This document shows positions 24,846 through 32,651 of a DNA stretch of 64,000 nucleotides, in pieces. Below the pieces are notes generated by a model, which worked only from the letters and a program-made list of their open reading frames with translations, made no database searches and was not told the DNA's origin. Numbering within the stretch: the first letter of the stretch is position 1; the number at the start of each line of letters is the position of its first letter. The translations under genes and the position numbers were made by a program. The stretch is from Kibdelosporangium banguiense (GTDB taxonomy: Bacteria > Actinomycetota > Actinomycetes > Mycobacteriales > Pseudonocardiaceae): the NCBI RefSeq assembly GCF_017876405.1, contig NZ_JAGINW010000001.1:9065203-9129202 (forward strand). Direction: 5' to 3'.

Positions 24846-25637
24846 CTACCGCGTGGATTCGCGGTTGAACAGCTTCTTCGACCAGAGGTATCCGCCCAGT
24901 GCGATGACGACACACCAGCAGAGCGCGATGACGGCGCTGTTGCCCATCGGAGTGCCCATCAGCAGGCCGCGCAGGGTTTCGATGAGCGGGGTGAACGGCT
25001 GGTACTCGGCGAACCAGCGCAGACCGGCAGGCATCGAGTCGGTCGGGACGAATCCGCTGCCGAGGAACGGAAGCAGCACCAGTGGCATCCCGATGTTGCT
25101 GGACGATTCGACGGTCTTGCTGGCCAGGCCGAGCGCGACCGCCAGCCAGATGAGCGCGAAGCTCATCAGCAGCAGCACACCTGCCAGGGCGAACCATTCG
25201 CCGAGACTCGCCGACGGCCGGAACCCGATGAGCAACGCGACACCGATGATGACCGTGATGCTGAGCATCGCCTGGATGAGGCTGCCGATGACGTGTCCGG
25301 TCAGGACGGACACACGCGCGATGGACATCGTGCGGAACCGGTCGACGATGCCTTCGGTCATGTCCATCGCGACCGAGATGGACGTGCCCTGGACCGCGGC
25401 GGCTATCGCCATCAGGATGATGGCCGGGGTGACGTAGTTGACGTAGACCTCGCGCCCGCCGGACATGCCGCCGAGCCCGGCGCCGAGCGTGCCACCGAAG
25501 ACGTAGACGAACAGCAGCAGGAAGATGATCGGCATTCCGACAAGCTGCACCGTCATGGACGGGTAGCGCAGCATTCGCTTGAGATTGCGGCGAAGCATCG
25601 TCGCCGAGTCGGTCAGGGCGTACGCCATGGTGCTCAT
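24846..25637 (-). CDS. ABC-2 type drug exporter permease (DrrB-like)
   Basis: A 263-residue ABC-2 permease with six transmembrane helices, of the daunorubicin-resistance DrrB type (MLRYPSMTVQLVGMPIIFLLLFVYVFGG near the start, a large loop with YVNYVTPAIILMAIAAAVQG, then the typical FAEYQPFTPLIETLRGLL). Its start overlaps the ATPase stop by one base (TGATG), giving coupled translation. It is the last gene of the RHH-DUF4097-ATPase-permease operon. Substrate unknown. Confidence 0.9.
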   Translation of the reverse strand: MSTMAYALTDSATMLRRNLKRMLRYPSMTVQLVGMPIIFLLLFVYVFGGTLGAGLGGMSGGREVYVNYVTPAIILMAIAAAVQGTSISVAMDMTEGIVDRFRTMSIARVSVLTGHVIGSLIQAMLSITVIIGVALLIGFRPSASLGEWFALAGVLLLMSFALIWLAVALGLASKTVESSSNIGMPLVLLPFLGSGFVPTDSMPAGLRWFAEYQPFTPLIETLRGLLMGTPMGNSAVIALCWCVVIALGGYLWSKKLFNRESTR

Positions 25638-26590
25638 CAGGTGGTCACCTTCTCGTTCTTGGGATTGCCGGTGAGGGCGAGGAACACGTCGTCGAGATCA
25701 GGGGTGTGCACGCTCAGGGAGTCGACCGCGACCGCGTTCTCGTCGAGCCGGTTGATCAGGGCCTTGAGCGAGCGGAGGCTGCCGTCGTGTGGCACGCGCA
25801 GGGCGAGCGCGTCACTGTCGCGAGACACCTGGCCCACGGCGCGTGCCGCGGTTTCGAGGTCACAGAGTTCGGCGAACCGCAGCAGCACGTGGCCACCGGA
25901 AATACGCCGCTTGAGTTCGTCCGCGGTACCCAGCGCGACGATCTTCCCGTGGTCGAGCACCGCGATCCGATCGGCGAGCTCGTCGGCCTCCTCCAGGTAC
26001 TGGGTGGTCAGCAGGATGGTGACGCCGCCCGCCACGAGATCCCGGACGATCTGCCACATGCCGCGGCGGCTGCGTGGGTCCAGCCCGGTGGTCGGCTCGT
26101 CGAGGAAGATCACCTGTGGTGAGCCGACCAGGGTCATCGCGAGGTCCAGCCGGCGGCGCATCCCGCCGGAGTAGGTCGAGACCGCCTTGCCGCCCGCCTC
26201 GGCCAGGTCGAACTGCTCGAGCAGCTCGGTGGCCCGGCGGCGGCCCGCGGCCCGGCCGAGGTGGTGCAGGTCCGCCATCAGGATCAGGTTCTCCTGGCCG
26301 GTCAGGAGGTTGTCGACCGCCGAGAACTGGCCGGTGACGCCGATCGCGGCGCGGACCGCGTCGGGCTCGGCGACCAGGTCGTGGCCCGCGATCCGCGCGC
26401 TGCCACCGTCGGCCCGGATCAGGGTGGACAGGATCTTGACCGTGGTGGTCTTGCCGGCGCCGTTCGCACCGAGCAGGGCGAAAACGGTGCCCTTGGGGAC
26501 ATTCAGGTCGATTCCGTCGAGCACGACGTGGTCGCCGAACGACCTGCGCAGTCCGGTCGCCGTGATCGCCGGTGGGGGTGACGTGGTCAT
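25637..26590 (-). CDS. ABC drug exporter ATPase (DrrA-like)
   Basis: A 317-residue ATPase of the DrrA family: Walker A GANGAGKTT, Q-loop VTGQFSAVD, signature STYSGGMRRRLDLA, Walker B VIFLDEPTTGLDPRS, H-loop replaced by Gln in LLTTQYLEE, which is typical of DrrA-type ATPases. The C-terminal part shows the DrrA tail HTPDLDDVFLALTG. The ATG at 26590 (MTTSPPP) is chosen over a longer reading that overlaps the DUF4097 gene. Functions with the overlapping permease gene. Confidence 0.92.
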   Translation of the reverse strand: MTTSPPPAITATGLRRSFGDHVVLDGIDLNVPKGTVFALLGANGAGKTTTVKILSTLIRADGGSARIAGHDLVAEPDAVRAAIGVTGQFSAVDNLLTGQENLILMADLHHLGRAAGRRRATELLEQFDLAEAGGKAVSTYSGGMRRRLDLAMTLVGSPQVIFLDEPTTGLDPRSRRGMWQIVRDLVAGGVTILLTTQYLEEADELADRIAVLDHGKIVALGTADELKRRISGGHVLLRFAELCDLETAARAVGQVSRDSDALALRVPHDGSLRSLKALINRLDENAVAVDSLSVHTPDLDDVFLALTGNPKNEKVTT

Positions 26591-26613
26591 AGCAGTGCCC
26601 TTCGAGTGTCTGG

Positions 26614-27456
26614 TCAGGAACGACGGACGGCGATGTCGCCGTAGGAGGTGCGGGCGTGGACCTCGACGGTCTCCTCGGAGGTGTCCGGTTCTTGGCTGAG
26701 CTCGTCCAGCGCGTTGTCCACTCGCCCGTGACTGGTCTTCAGGTCGAGCCATGCGGTGGTGCCTTCGGCGATGCCGACCTCGAGGTCGCCGGTCGAGGAG
26801 TCCAGCGTGACCGAGTCCCGCACGACCTCGCCGACGCGAATGCTTCCGTTGGCGGTCTTGGCTTCCACCCTGGTAAACGCCCGGTCGACGGAGATGTCGC
26901 CATTGGCCGTGCGCACCCGCAGTTCACCGGTGACCGTGCCGATCTCGGTGCCGCCGTTGGAGTTCTTGATGACAGCGGTGCCGTCGATCTCGCCGATGCG
27001 CATACGTCCCGAGCCGGTGGCGAGCTCGGCGTTGCCGGCGATCTTGTTGACGGTGATGTGGCCACCGGAGGTGTCCAGGCGCAGGGGGCCGGTCTGGTCG
27101 AGGCGGAAGTGCCCGACCGAGGCCTTGAGGCGGCACTCCCCCAGCACGCCGGTGGTACGCAGGTCACCGACCGACACCTCACTGCCTACCTGCGAGCCGA
27201 CGGGCAGTTCGATCCGCACGTCGACCGACCTGGTCTTGCGGGAGAGCGGGCGGCCCTTGGGCCCGCGAACCAGCAGTGTGCCTTCGGCGAACTCGACGCG
27301 GGTCTTCTGCGCAGCGTCCACATCGGACTCGTCGGATTCGTCGGTCGGGCGTACCTCCACGAGGGTGTCGGTCCGGTCGCTCGCGGCGATCTGCACATTG
27401 CCGGCGCTCAGGTCGATCGTGACGGAAATCGGTTCAGGAGTATCGAAAACAGGCAT
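26614..27456 (-). CDS. DUF4097 beta-helix protein
   Basis: A 280-residue protein of the DUF4097 family: repeated short beta-strands of the form GDLxTxG, LDTSGGHITV, GSGRMRIGEI, TANGDISV, TANGSIRVGEV, STGDLEVGI, which should fold as a right-handed beta-helix. No signal peptide or membrane helix is seen, so it is probably cytoplasmic. In actinobacteria such genes often sit before DrrAB-type exporters and after a small DNA-binding protein, as here; the role is unknown. It lies 23 bases upstream of the ATPase gene. Confidence 0.85.
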   Translation of the reverse strand: MPVFDTPEPISVTIDLSAGNVQIAASDRTDTLVEVRPTDESDESDVDAAQKTRVEFAEGTLLVRGPKGRPLSRKTRSVDVRIELPVGSQVGSEVSVGDLRTTGVLGECRLKASVGHFRLDQTGPLRLDTSGGHITVNKIAGNAELATGSGRMRIGEIDGTAVIKNSNGGTEIGTVTGELRVRTANGDISVDRAFTRVEAKTANGSIRVGEVVRDSVTLDSSTGDLEVGIAEGTTAWLDLKTSHGRVDNALDELSQEPDTSEETVEVHARTSYGDIAVRRS

Positions 27457-27522
27457 GGGTGTCCCCTCGAATCGAGTCTGAAGACCATCCCCGCTGGTCG
27501 GGGCCGTGAAGTAAAAAAGGAG

Positions 27523-28023
27523 TCAGCGCGCCCAGCCGGTGTAGCGCTGTGCGCCGCGTTTGCCGAGCTGCCTGCCCGAGCCGTTGTCGTGTTCCGAGGA
27601 CTGCAGCATGGTCGCGGCGGCCCGGACCAGCCACGCGTTGAGCGACCGGCCTTCCTTGCCCGCCGCCTCCTCGATCGCGGCCTTCAACGGCTCCGGGAGA
27701 CGGACGTTGATCCGCACCGCGGGGCCGTCTTCGAGGCCTGTGACGGCGTTGTCCACCGGCGCCGCACTTTCCACCGGCTGCTCCGCCTGGGCAGGCGTCA
27801 CGATGAAGTTCGGGTCACGGCCACGCAGCCGCACCTGGACCGAGCCGGGAGCCAGGTCGCTGGTGATCTCGTCCGCGGCGGCCGACAACGCTTCGAGCAG
27901 CGTGAGCCGGATCGCCGACTCCATCGCCACCGTCAACCGCTCGATCAGCGCGCTGTCACCGCTGTTCTCGGCGACTGTCAGCAGCTCGCGGCCAAGGGAA
28001 TCCACGTACGGGCTCAGATCCAT
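27523..28023 (-). CDS. Ribbon-helix-helix (HicB-like) DNA-binding protein
   Basis: A 166-residue protein with a ribbon-helix-helix domain near the C-terminus: INVRLPEPLKAAIEEAAGKEGRSLNAWLVRAAA (about residues 104-136). The N-terminal 95 residues are helical and acidic and may carry the effector or partner site. The start at 28023 (MDLSPYV) fits the protein better than a longer reading that enters the divergent promoter region. It heads the DUF4097-DrrAB-like operon and is probably its autoregulator. No toxin gene is present, so it is not a classical toxin-antitoxin antitoxin. Confidence 0.8.
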   Translation of the reverse strand: MDLSPYVDSLGRELLTVAENSGDSALIERLTVAMESAIRLTLLEALSAAADEITSDLAPGSVQVRLRGRDPNFIVTPAQAEQPVESAAPVDNAVTGLEDGPAVRINVRLPEPLKAAIEEAAGKEGRSLNAWLVRAAATMLQSSEHDNGSGRQLGKRGAQRYTGWAR

Positions 28024-28065
28024 GGCAGCACTATGACACATGCTGACACCACATACAAGCCATCT

Positions 28066-28102
28066 TGGCTCAGTTTGATGCCACACTGGCTCAGCCTGGC
28101 TC
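28066..28102. promoter_or_regulatory. Direct repeats upstream of the RHH regulator
   Basis: TGGCTCAG occurs at 28066-28073 and 28087-28094, 21 bases (two helical turns) apart, with a third partial copy TGGCTC at 28097-28102. RHH proteins commonly bind short direct repeats, so this is a candidate operator for the divergent regulator operon. Confidence 0.45.
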
Positions 28103-28245
28103 GCTTCGGTGCCGAGGACGAAGTCGAGACGATCGGCGGATTGCTCAAATCCGATCGGCCAATGTCGTTGAACAGGCCGAACCCTGAACCTGAAACGGCT
28201 CGTACTGGGGGCAGGAGCCAATCGATTGGTGCGGAGGTCATCGAA

Positions 28246-29145
28246 ATGCGCCCCCAACACAAGAGGATCAGCAGAACGAAGATCCTGGCATCGGCTGCCG
28301 TGGTCACCGCGGCAGCGGCGGCGGCGATCGCCCTTCCGCAGGCCTATGCCTCCAATACCAAGTCCCCGGCGACAGCCACTGAGACGCTCAGGCGCCAGGC
28401 GAGTATTCCCGGCACCGCGTGGGCGACCGACCCGGAGACCGGCCAGGTCGTCGTCACCGCCGACAGCACCGTCAAGGGCGACAGGTGGGACACCCTGATG
28501 TCGGCTGTCGGCTCAGCCGGGGGAAACCGGGTGCGGGTCGAGCGATCACCCGGGGAGTTCACGCTGTTCGCCGAAGGTGGTGACGCGATCTTCGCCGGAC
28601 GCGGGCGTTGTTCACTCGGATTCAATGTCACCACGAGTAACGGAAACCCGGGCTTCCTCACCGCAGGTCACTGCGGGACCGCCGCCAGGCAATGGTCGCT
28701 GTCACCCAACGGCAGGCCGGCCGCCACTGTCCGGCAGGCGACATTCCCCGGCAACGGCGATTTCGCCCTGCTCACCTACAACAACACCGCCACCCAGGCG
28801 CCCAGCGTGGTCGACACCGGGGGCGGCCGGACGGTGCAGATCCAGCGGGCCGCCAACGCCCGGGTCGGCCAGCGGGTGTTGCGGATGGGCAGCACAACCG
28901 GGCTGCGCAACGGCCGCGTCACCGGACTGAACGCCACCGTGAACTACCGCGAGGGCACCGTCACCGGACTCATCCAGACCACTGTCTGTGCGGAGCCAGG
29001 TGACAGCGGCGGGCCACTGTTCACCCAGGACGGCAGCGCGATCGGGCTGACCTCCGGCGGTGGCGGCAACTGCCGGACCGGCGGCGTGACCTTCTTCCAG
29101 CCGGTGACCAACGCACTGAATGCGGTGAACGCGCAGATCAACTGA
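28246..29145 (+). CDS. Streptogrisin-like secreted serine protease (S1 family)
   Basis: A 299-residue chymotrypsin-fold protease of the streptogrisin/alpha-lytic group. Signal peptide (ASAAVVTAAAAAAIALPQAYA) to about residue 36, short propeptide of about 80 residues, mature domain starting near DAIFAGRGRCSLGFNV. The triad is complete: His in LTAGHCG, Asp in GNGDFALL, Ser in PGDSGGP. Cysteines pair around the His loop (CSLGF with GHCG) and the Ser loop. GGAGG lies eight bases before the ATG, which defines this start; a much longer reading is a shadow of the opposite strand. The short propeptide resembles streptogrisin A/B rather than C. Confidence 0.93.
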   Translation: MRPQHKRISRTKILASAAVVTAAAAAAIALPQAYASNTKSPATATETLRRQASIPGTAWATDPETGQVVVTADSTVKGDRWDTLMSAVGSAGGNRVRVERSPGEFTLFAEGGDAIFAGRGRCSLGFNVTTSNGNPGFLTAGHCGTAARQWSLSPNGRPAATVRQATFPGNGDFALLTYNNTATQAPSVVDTGGGRTVQIQRAANARVGQRVLRMGSTTGLRNGRVTGLNATVNYREGTVTGLIQTTVCAEPGDSGGPLFTQDGSAIGLTSGGGGNCRTGGVTFFQPVTNALNAVNAQIN

Positions 29146-29226
29146 TCCACAATGGACCCGCGCACCAGCGCCGACGAGCCCGTGGCGCACTGGAGAAACC
29201 TCCGGTGCCCCACGGGCAAGGCGATC

Positions 29227-31182
29227 TCACCGGCCGGTCACGATCCACCGTTGGTTCGGCCCTGACGTGGGTGTCCACGAGGAAACCCGGGCACCGTCCG
29301 CAGTGGACTGGCCGGCGACGTCAAGCAGGCGGCCGGTCGCCACGTTGACGAACGTCCAGGTGCCGTCACCGGTCGTGGACATCACCCATTGCGCGCTGGG
29401 ATCGGCTGACGGCGGCTGGAGAACGACTTCGTTGGCGCGCACCGCGAGTTGCTTGCCACTGGCCGCGTTGACGATCGCATAGCGTTCACGGTTGCTGGTT
29501 CCGCCGGTCACTTTCTGCAGTGCCCAATCCTGCCCACTCGTGCGGATGACCACGCCCGACGCGTCGCCGTTCGGCGTCAACGACTTCCCGCTCTGTACTC
29601 CCTTCAGCTGGTACATGCGCCCGGGTTTGACGGTGGCGGCGTCCGGCGACACCCCGGCCACGCCGTCGACCAGAAATGTCGTGACCGACTTCGCCGGGAC
29701 GGCAAGCGTCGCTCGCTGGTCCTTCACCCGCACCGGCGTACCTCGGACGAGCGCGCCGTCGGCGCTGGTCACCACGGGTGTCACGGATGCCCTGGACGTC
29801 ACGACACCAACCCGGGAAAGATCCAAGGTCACGTTGCGCGCGGCAGTGGAATTGTTGACGTGCACCACTGTCGCGCCGACACCGTGGGGCTTCAGTGCCG
29901 CCGTGCTCGACGGGTCGTCGACCTTGACAAAGCGGTCTCCTGGCCGGATGTAGTGGGTGAAGTTGCGGATCGTGTGGAACTTCGTGTTGGCCCGGATGGG
30001 ACACGTCTGAGGTGTGTCCGCAGCCGTGCAGGTGAACGGGATGTGGATGCTGCCCCAGTTCTTGCCTGCCTGAGCCTGGGGAACGGAGTCCTCGACGGGC
30101 TGCCAGAACACCCACGCCGACGGTTCGAGTTCACGCATGTCCTCGACGATCCTGGTGGCGATACCGAGACCCGGCTCCATACCGGTGAAGTCGGTGCCGG
30201 TCCCCCAGGTGCCTTCGACCTCGCTCATCCACAGGTTCCGGTCCGCGCCCTTGGCGATGTCCCGTGCGCTTGTTCGCATATCGGTGCCGTAGGTGTGCAC
30301 GTTGAGCTGGTCGACCGCACCTCGCGCAGGACCGCTGTAGGCGTTCCAGTTCTGGGTGAAGACGCTCGGATTGGTTTCGTCCATTGCGGACACTGTCGCG
30401 CGTGTTGTCGCTGTGTCGAGTGCACGGTCCAGCGCCAGAACTACCTTCTGCTGGAGTTCCGGGCCTGCGTGTGCGCCTTCCTGACGTCCGCCGGTGGGCT
30501 GCCCGTCCGGTCCCAGTTGTGTGCCCCAGTACGGAGTGTTCGGCTCGTTGAGCGGGGCGATGGTGTCGAACTTGATGCCGTGGGCCTGTTCCAGCTTCTC
30601 GGTGACGCGCACGAGATAAGTGGCGAACTGGTCCACGCGGTCCGCCCGGATCTGGTCGGTGCTCGGGTCGAAGCCACCGGACACATACCCGTTGACCGTC
30701 TGGAACCACGGCGGTGAGTTGCTGAACGCCTCCCACCGCGTCACCTTGTCCTTGATCTGGTCCACCCACCAACGCTGGTTGGCGTCCGCCGTCCAGTCCC
30801 AGTGCTGTGGGTTCGCCGGGTCCCACCACTGCGTGTCGTCGCGCGTGGTTCCCGGCGGTGCCTGCCAGAAGCCAGGCATTGTCGCGCCCGCCTTCATGTA
30901 GTTCTTACGGACGTCGGGCGCGTTGCCTCCGCCGATGTTGTAGCGCGCGATGTTGAGGTTCAGCCCGTCCTCGCCGAACAGCATGTCGACCAGCTGACGG
31001 CGGATCGGCTCGGGATAACCGCCGGTCACGTTGGCGAACCAGACCAGGCTCGTGCCCCATCCCTCGAAGGCAGGCTGCTGGTAGGACGGATCGATCCGGA
31101 TGGTGACCCCGTCGGCCAGCGCCGGGACGTTCACGCCAAGAGACAGCGTGAGCGCCACCGCGACGGCGAGTTTCCTGGTCAC
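29227..31182 (-). CDS. GH30 glycoside hydrolase with C-terminal ricin-type lectin domain
   Basis: A 651-residue secreted enzyme. Signal peptide to about residue 23; GH30 barrel plus beta-domain (about 27-505), starting FEGWGTSLVWFANV. The acid/base glutamate is in LNEPN (E213) and the nucleophile probably in MSEVEG (E321). A ricin-type beta-trefoil (about 510-651) follows, with QxW-type motifs (DWALQKV, AQWVMS, NQRWIV). The closest theme is endo-beta-1,6-galactanase of subfamily 5, which cuts side chains of arabinogalactan proteins. The GTG start overlaps the preceding stop (GTGA). It is the last gene of the operon. Subfamily assignment is by eye. Confidence 0.86.
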   Translation of the reverse strand: MTRKLAVAVALTLSLGVNVPALADGVTIRIDPSYQQPAFEGWGTSLVWFANVTGGYPEPIRRQLVDMLFGEDGLNLNIARYNIGGGNAPDVRKNYMKAGATMPGFWQAPPGTTRDDTQWWDPANPQHWDWTADANQRWWVDQIKDKVTRWEAFSNSPPWFQTVNGYVSGGFDPSTDQIRADRVDQFATYLVRVTEKLEQAHGIKFDTIAPLNEPNTPYWGTQLGPDGQPTGGRQEGAHAGPELQQKVVLALDRALDTATTRATVSAMDETNPSVFTQNWNAYSGPARGAVDQLNVHTYGTDMRTSARDIAKGADRNLWMSEVEGTWGTGTDFTGMEPGLGIATRIVEDMRELEPSAWVFWQPVEDSVPQAQAGKNWGSIHIPFTCTAADTPQTCPIRANTKFHTIRNFTHYIRPGDRFVKVDDPSSTAALKPHGVGATVVHVNNSTAARNVTLDLSRVGVVTSRASVTPVVTSADGALVRGTPVRVKDQRATLAVPAKSVTTFLVDGVAGVSPDAATVKPGRMYQLKGVQSGKSLTPNGDASGVVIRTSGQDWALQKVTGGTSNRERYAIVNAASGKQLAVRANEVVLQPPSADPSAQWVMSTTGDGTWTFVNVATGRLLDVAGQSTADGARVSSWTPTSGPNQRWIVTGR

Positions 31183-32639
31183 TGGACTACCCCGTCAATC
31201 TGCAGCGTCTGCACTGCTCCGGCCGCGAACGGCACCCGCAGCAGCTTGCCGTCCGGACGCATGTCCACACGCTGGGTGTACCGGTCACCGCTGCCTGAAG
31301 TAACAGTGGTCCAGCGCGTGATCGTCGTGCTGGGAACTGTGCCGAACCGGGTGAGGTTGAACGTGATCGTCTGGGCCGAACCGGTGTTGACGGCCACGAG
31401 GACGAGTCGTCGCGCCGCTGGATCGTATGCGGCGACGGCGTTTCCGGCGTCCGTGCCGATGATTCGCATGCCTGGCCGGATGTGGCGGGTGAACTGGGCG
31501 AGGACGTACAGCTTGGTCTGGACATTGCCTGCCTGCAGGGTGTTGCCGTCGAAGTGGATCAGCGCCCAGCCTGCGGTCGGGTCCATCACCTGCCAGTAGA
31601 CCCACGCGGTCGGGTGCAGCCAGCGGAAGTCGAGACAGAGGTTGCTGGCCATGGTCAGACCGGTACCGTCGGCGTCACCGGTTTCGGAGTTCCACAACAC
31701 CTTCCCGGCCGCTCGCACATCTTGGTACAACAGGTCGCGCCGGCCGCCCGAACCTTGATAGCCGTGCACGTTCACCTGGTTGACCAGGGCCTTGCTGGCT
31801 GAGTCGAAGCTGTTCCAGGTGGTGCGGGCCAGGTCGTAGTTCGTCTCGTCGGACGCCGAGATCCAGGTACCTGTCAGGCCACGCTTGTTCAACTCGTCAC
31901 GCAGGTGCCGCAGCAGGGTGCGTTGGACGCCCGCGTCGATATGGCAGCCCTCCTGTGTGCCGGCAGCCTTCCACCAGTCCGACGACGGCTCGTTGAACGG
32001 GTCGACGGTCCGGAACGTGACGCCCCAGGAATCCTTGGCGCGCTTGGCAACCTCAGCGAGATGGGCGGCGTGCTGCCGGTAGTTCCACGACTGGAGGTTG
32101 TTGCCGCCGTCCGCCGCGCCGGACGGATTGTGGTTGAGGCACATCCACCACATCGGCGAGTTGGCGAACAGCTCGCTCATCGCCCCGCGCTGGGTCGCCT
32201 TGACCAGTGCCGCGCGTTGCTTTCCGTCCACCGACCAGTTCCACGCCGAGGAACCTGGGTCCTCATTACGCCAGTCCTGCCAGAACCCTTCGATCTGCTT
32301 GAACCTGGGAATGTTCGGCGAGGCGGCCATGGCCTGGCCCTCGACGCTGTTCCAGCTGCACGCCCCGAGATTGTAGCGGGCGATGTTCATGCCGAGTCCC
32401 GGCAGGGACGCTCCACGATAGGTGACTGTCTTGGTGGTGAACCACAGGTCTGCGAAGTCGTCGCGGTCACCGAACACGTTGGCCCACCACGCCAACGAAG
32501 TTCCCCACCCCTCCCAACGCCCATAGTCGGCGCTGGGGTCGACAGCGACGGTCATGTCCGCGTGTGCTGTTCCTGTTGCCAGTGTTGTTCCCGCCACTGC
32601 GGCGGCCGCGCCGGACAACAGTGTCCTGCGTGTGACCAT
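31179..32639 (-). CDS. GH30 glycoside hydrolase, Tat-exported
   Basis: A 486-residue enzyme with a twin-arginine signal (VTRRTLLSG, cleavage near HA-D at residue 28). The catalytic barrel opens with WEGWGTSLAWWANVFG; the general acid/base is in PFNEPSSDWW (E217) and the nucleophile in LWNSETG (E319). The side beta-domain ends at the C-terminus without a lectin module, unlike the neighbouring GH30. The two probably act on different parts of the same beta-1,6-galactan. It lies 12 bases after the DUF2264 gene and overlaps the next gene by four bases. Confidence 0.87.
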   Translation of the reverse strand: MVTRRTLLSGAAAAVAGTTLATGTAHADMTVAVDPSADYGRWEGWGTSLAWWANVFGDRDDFADLWFTTKTVTYRGASLPGLGMNIARYNLGACSWNSVEGQAMAASPNIPRFKQIEGFWQDWRNEDPGSSAWNWSVDGKQRAALVKATQRGAMSELFANSPMWWMCLNHNPSGAADGGNNLQSWNYRQHAAHLAEVAKRAKDSWGVTFRTVDPFNEPSSDWWKAAGTQEGCHIDAGVQRTLLRHLRDELNKRGLTGTWISASDETNYDLARTTWNSFDSASKALVNQVNVHGYQGSGGRRDLLYQDVRAAGKVLWNSETGDADGTGLTMASNLCLDFRWLHPTAWVYWQVMDPTAGWALIHFDGNTLQAGNVQTKLYVLAQFTRHIRPGMRIIGTDAGNAVAAYDPAARRLVLVAVNTGSAQTITFNLTRFGTVPSTTITRWTTVTSGSGDRYTQRVDMRPDGKLLRVPFAAGAVQTLQIDGVVQ

Positions 32640-32651
32640 AAGACCCTCCTG

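Noticed and set aside
27523..28023. HicB-type antitoxin of a toxin-antitoxin pair
   Set aside because: No HicA-like or other small toxin gene flanks it; the gene heads an exporter operon and is more likely a transcriptional regulator.
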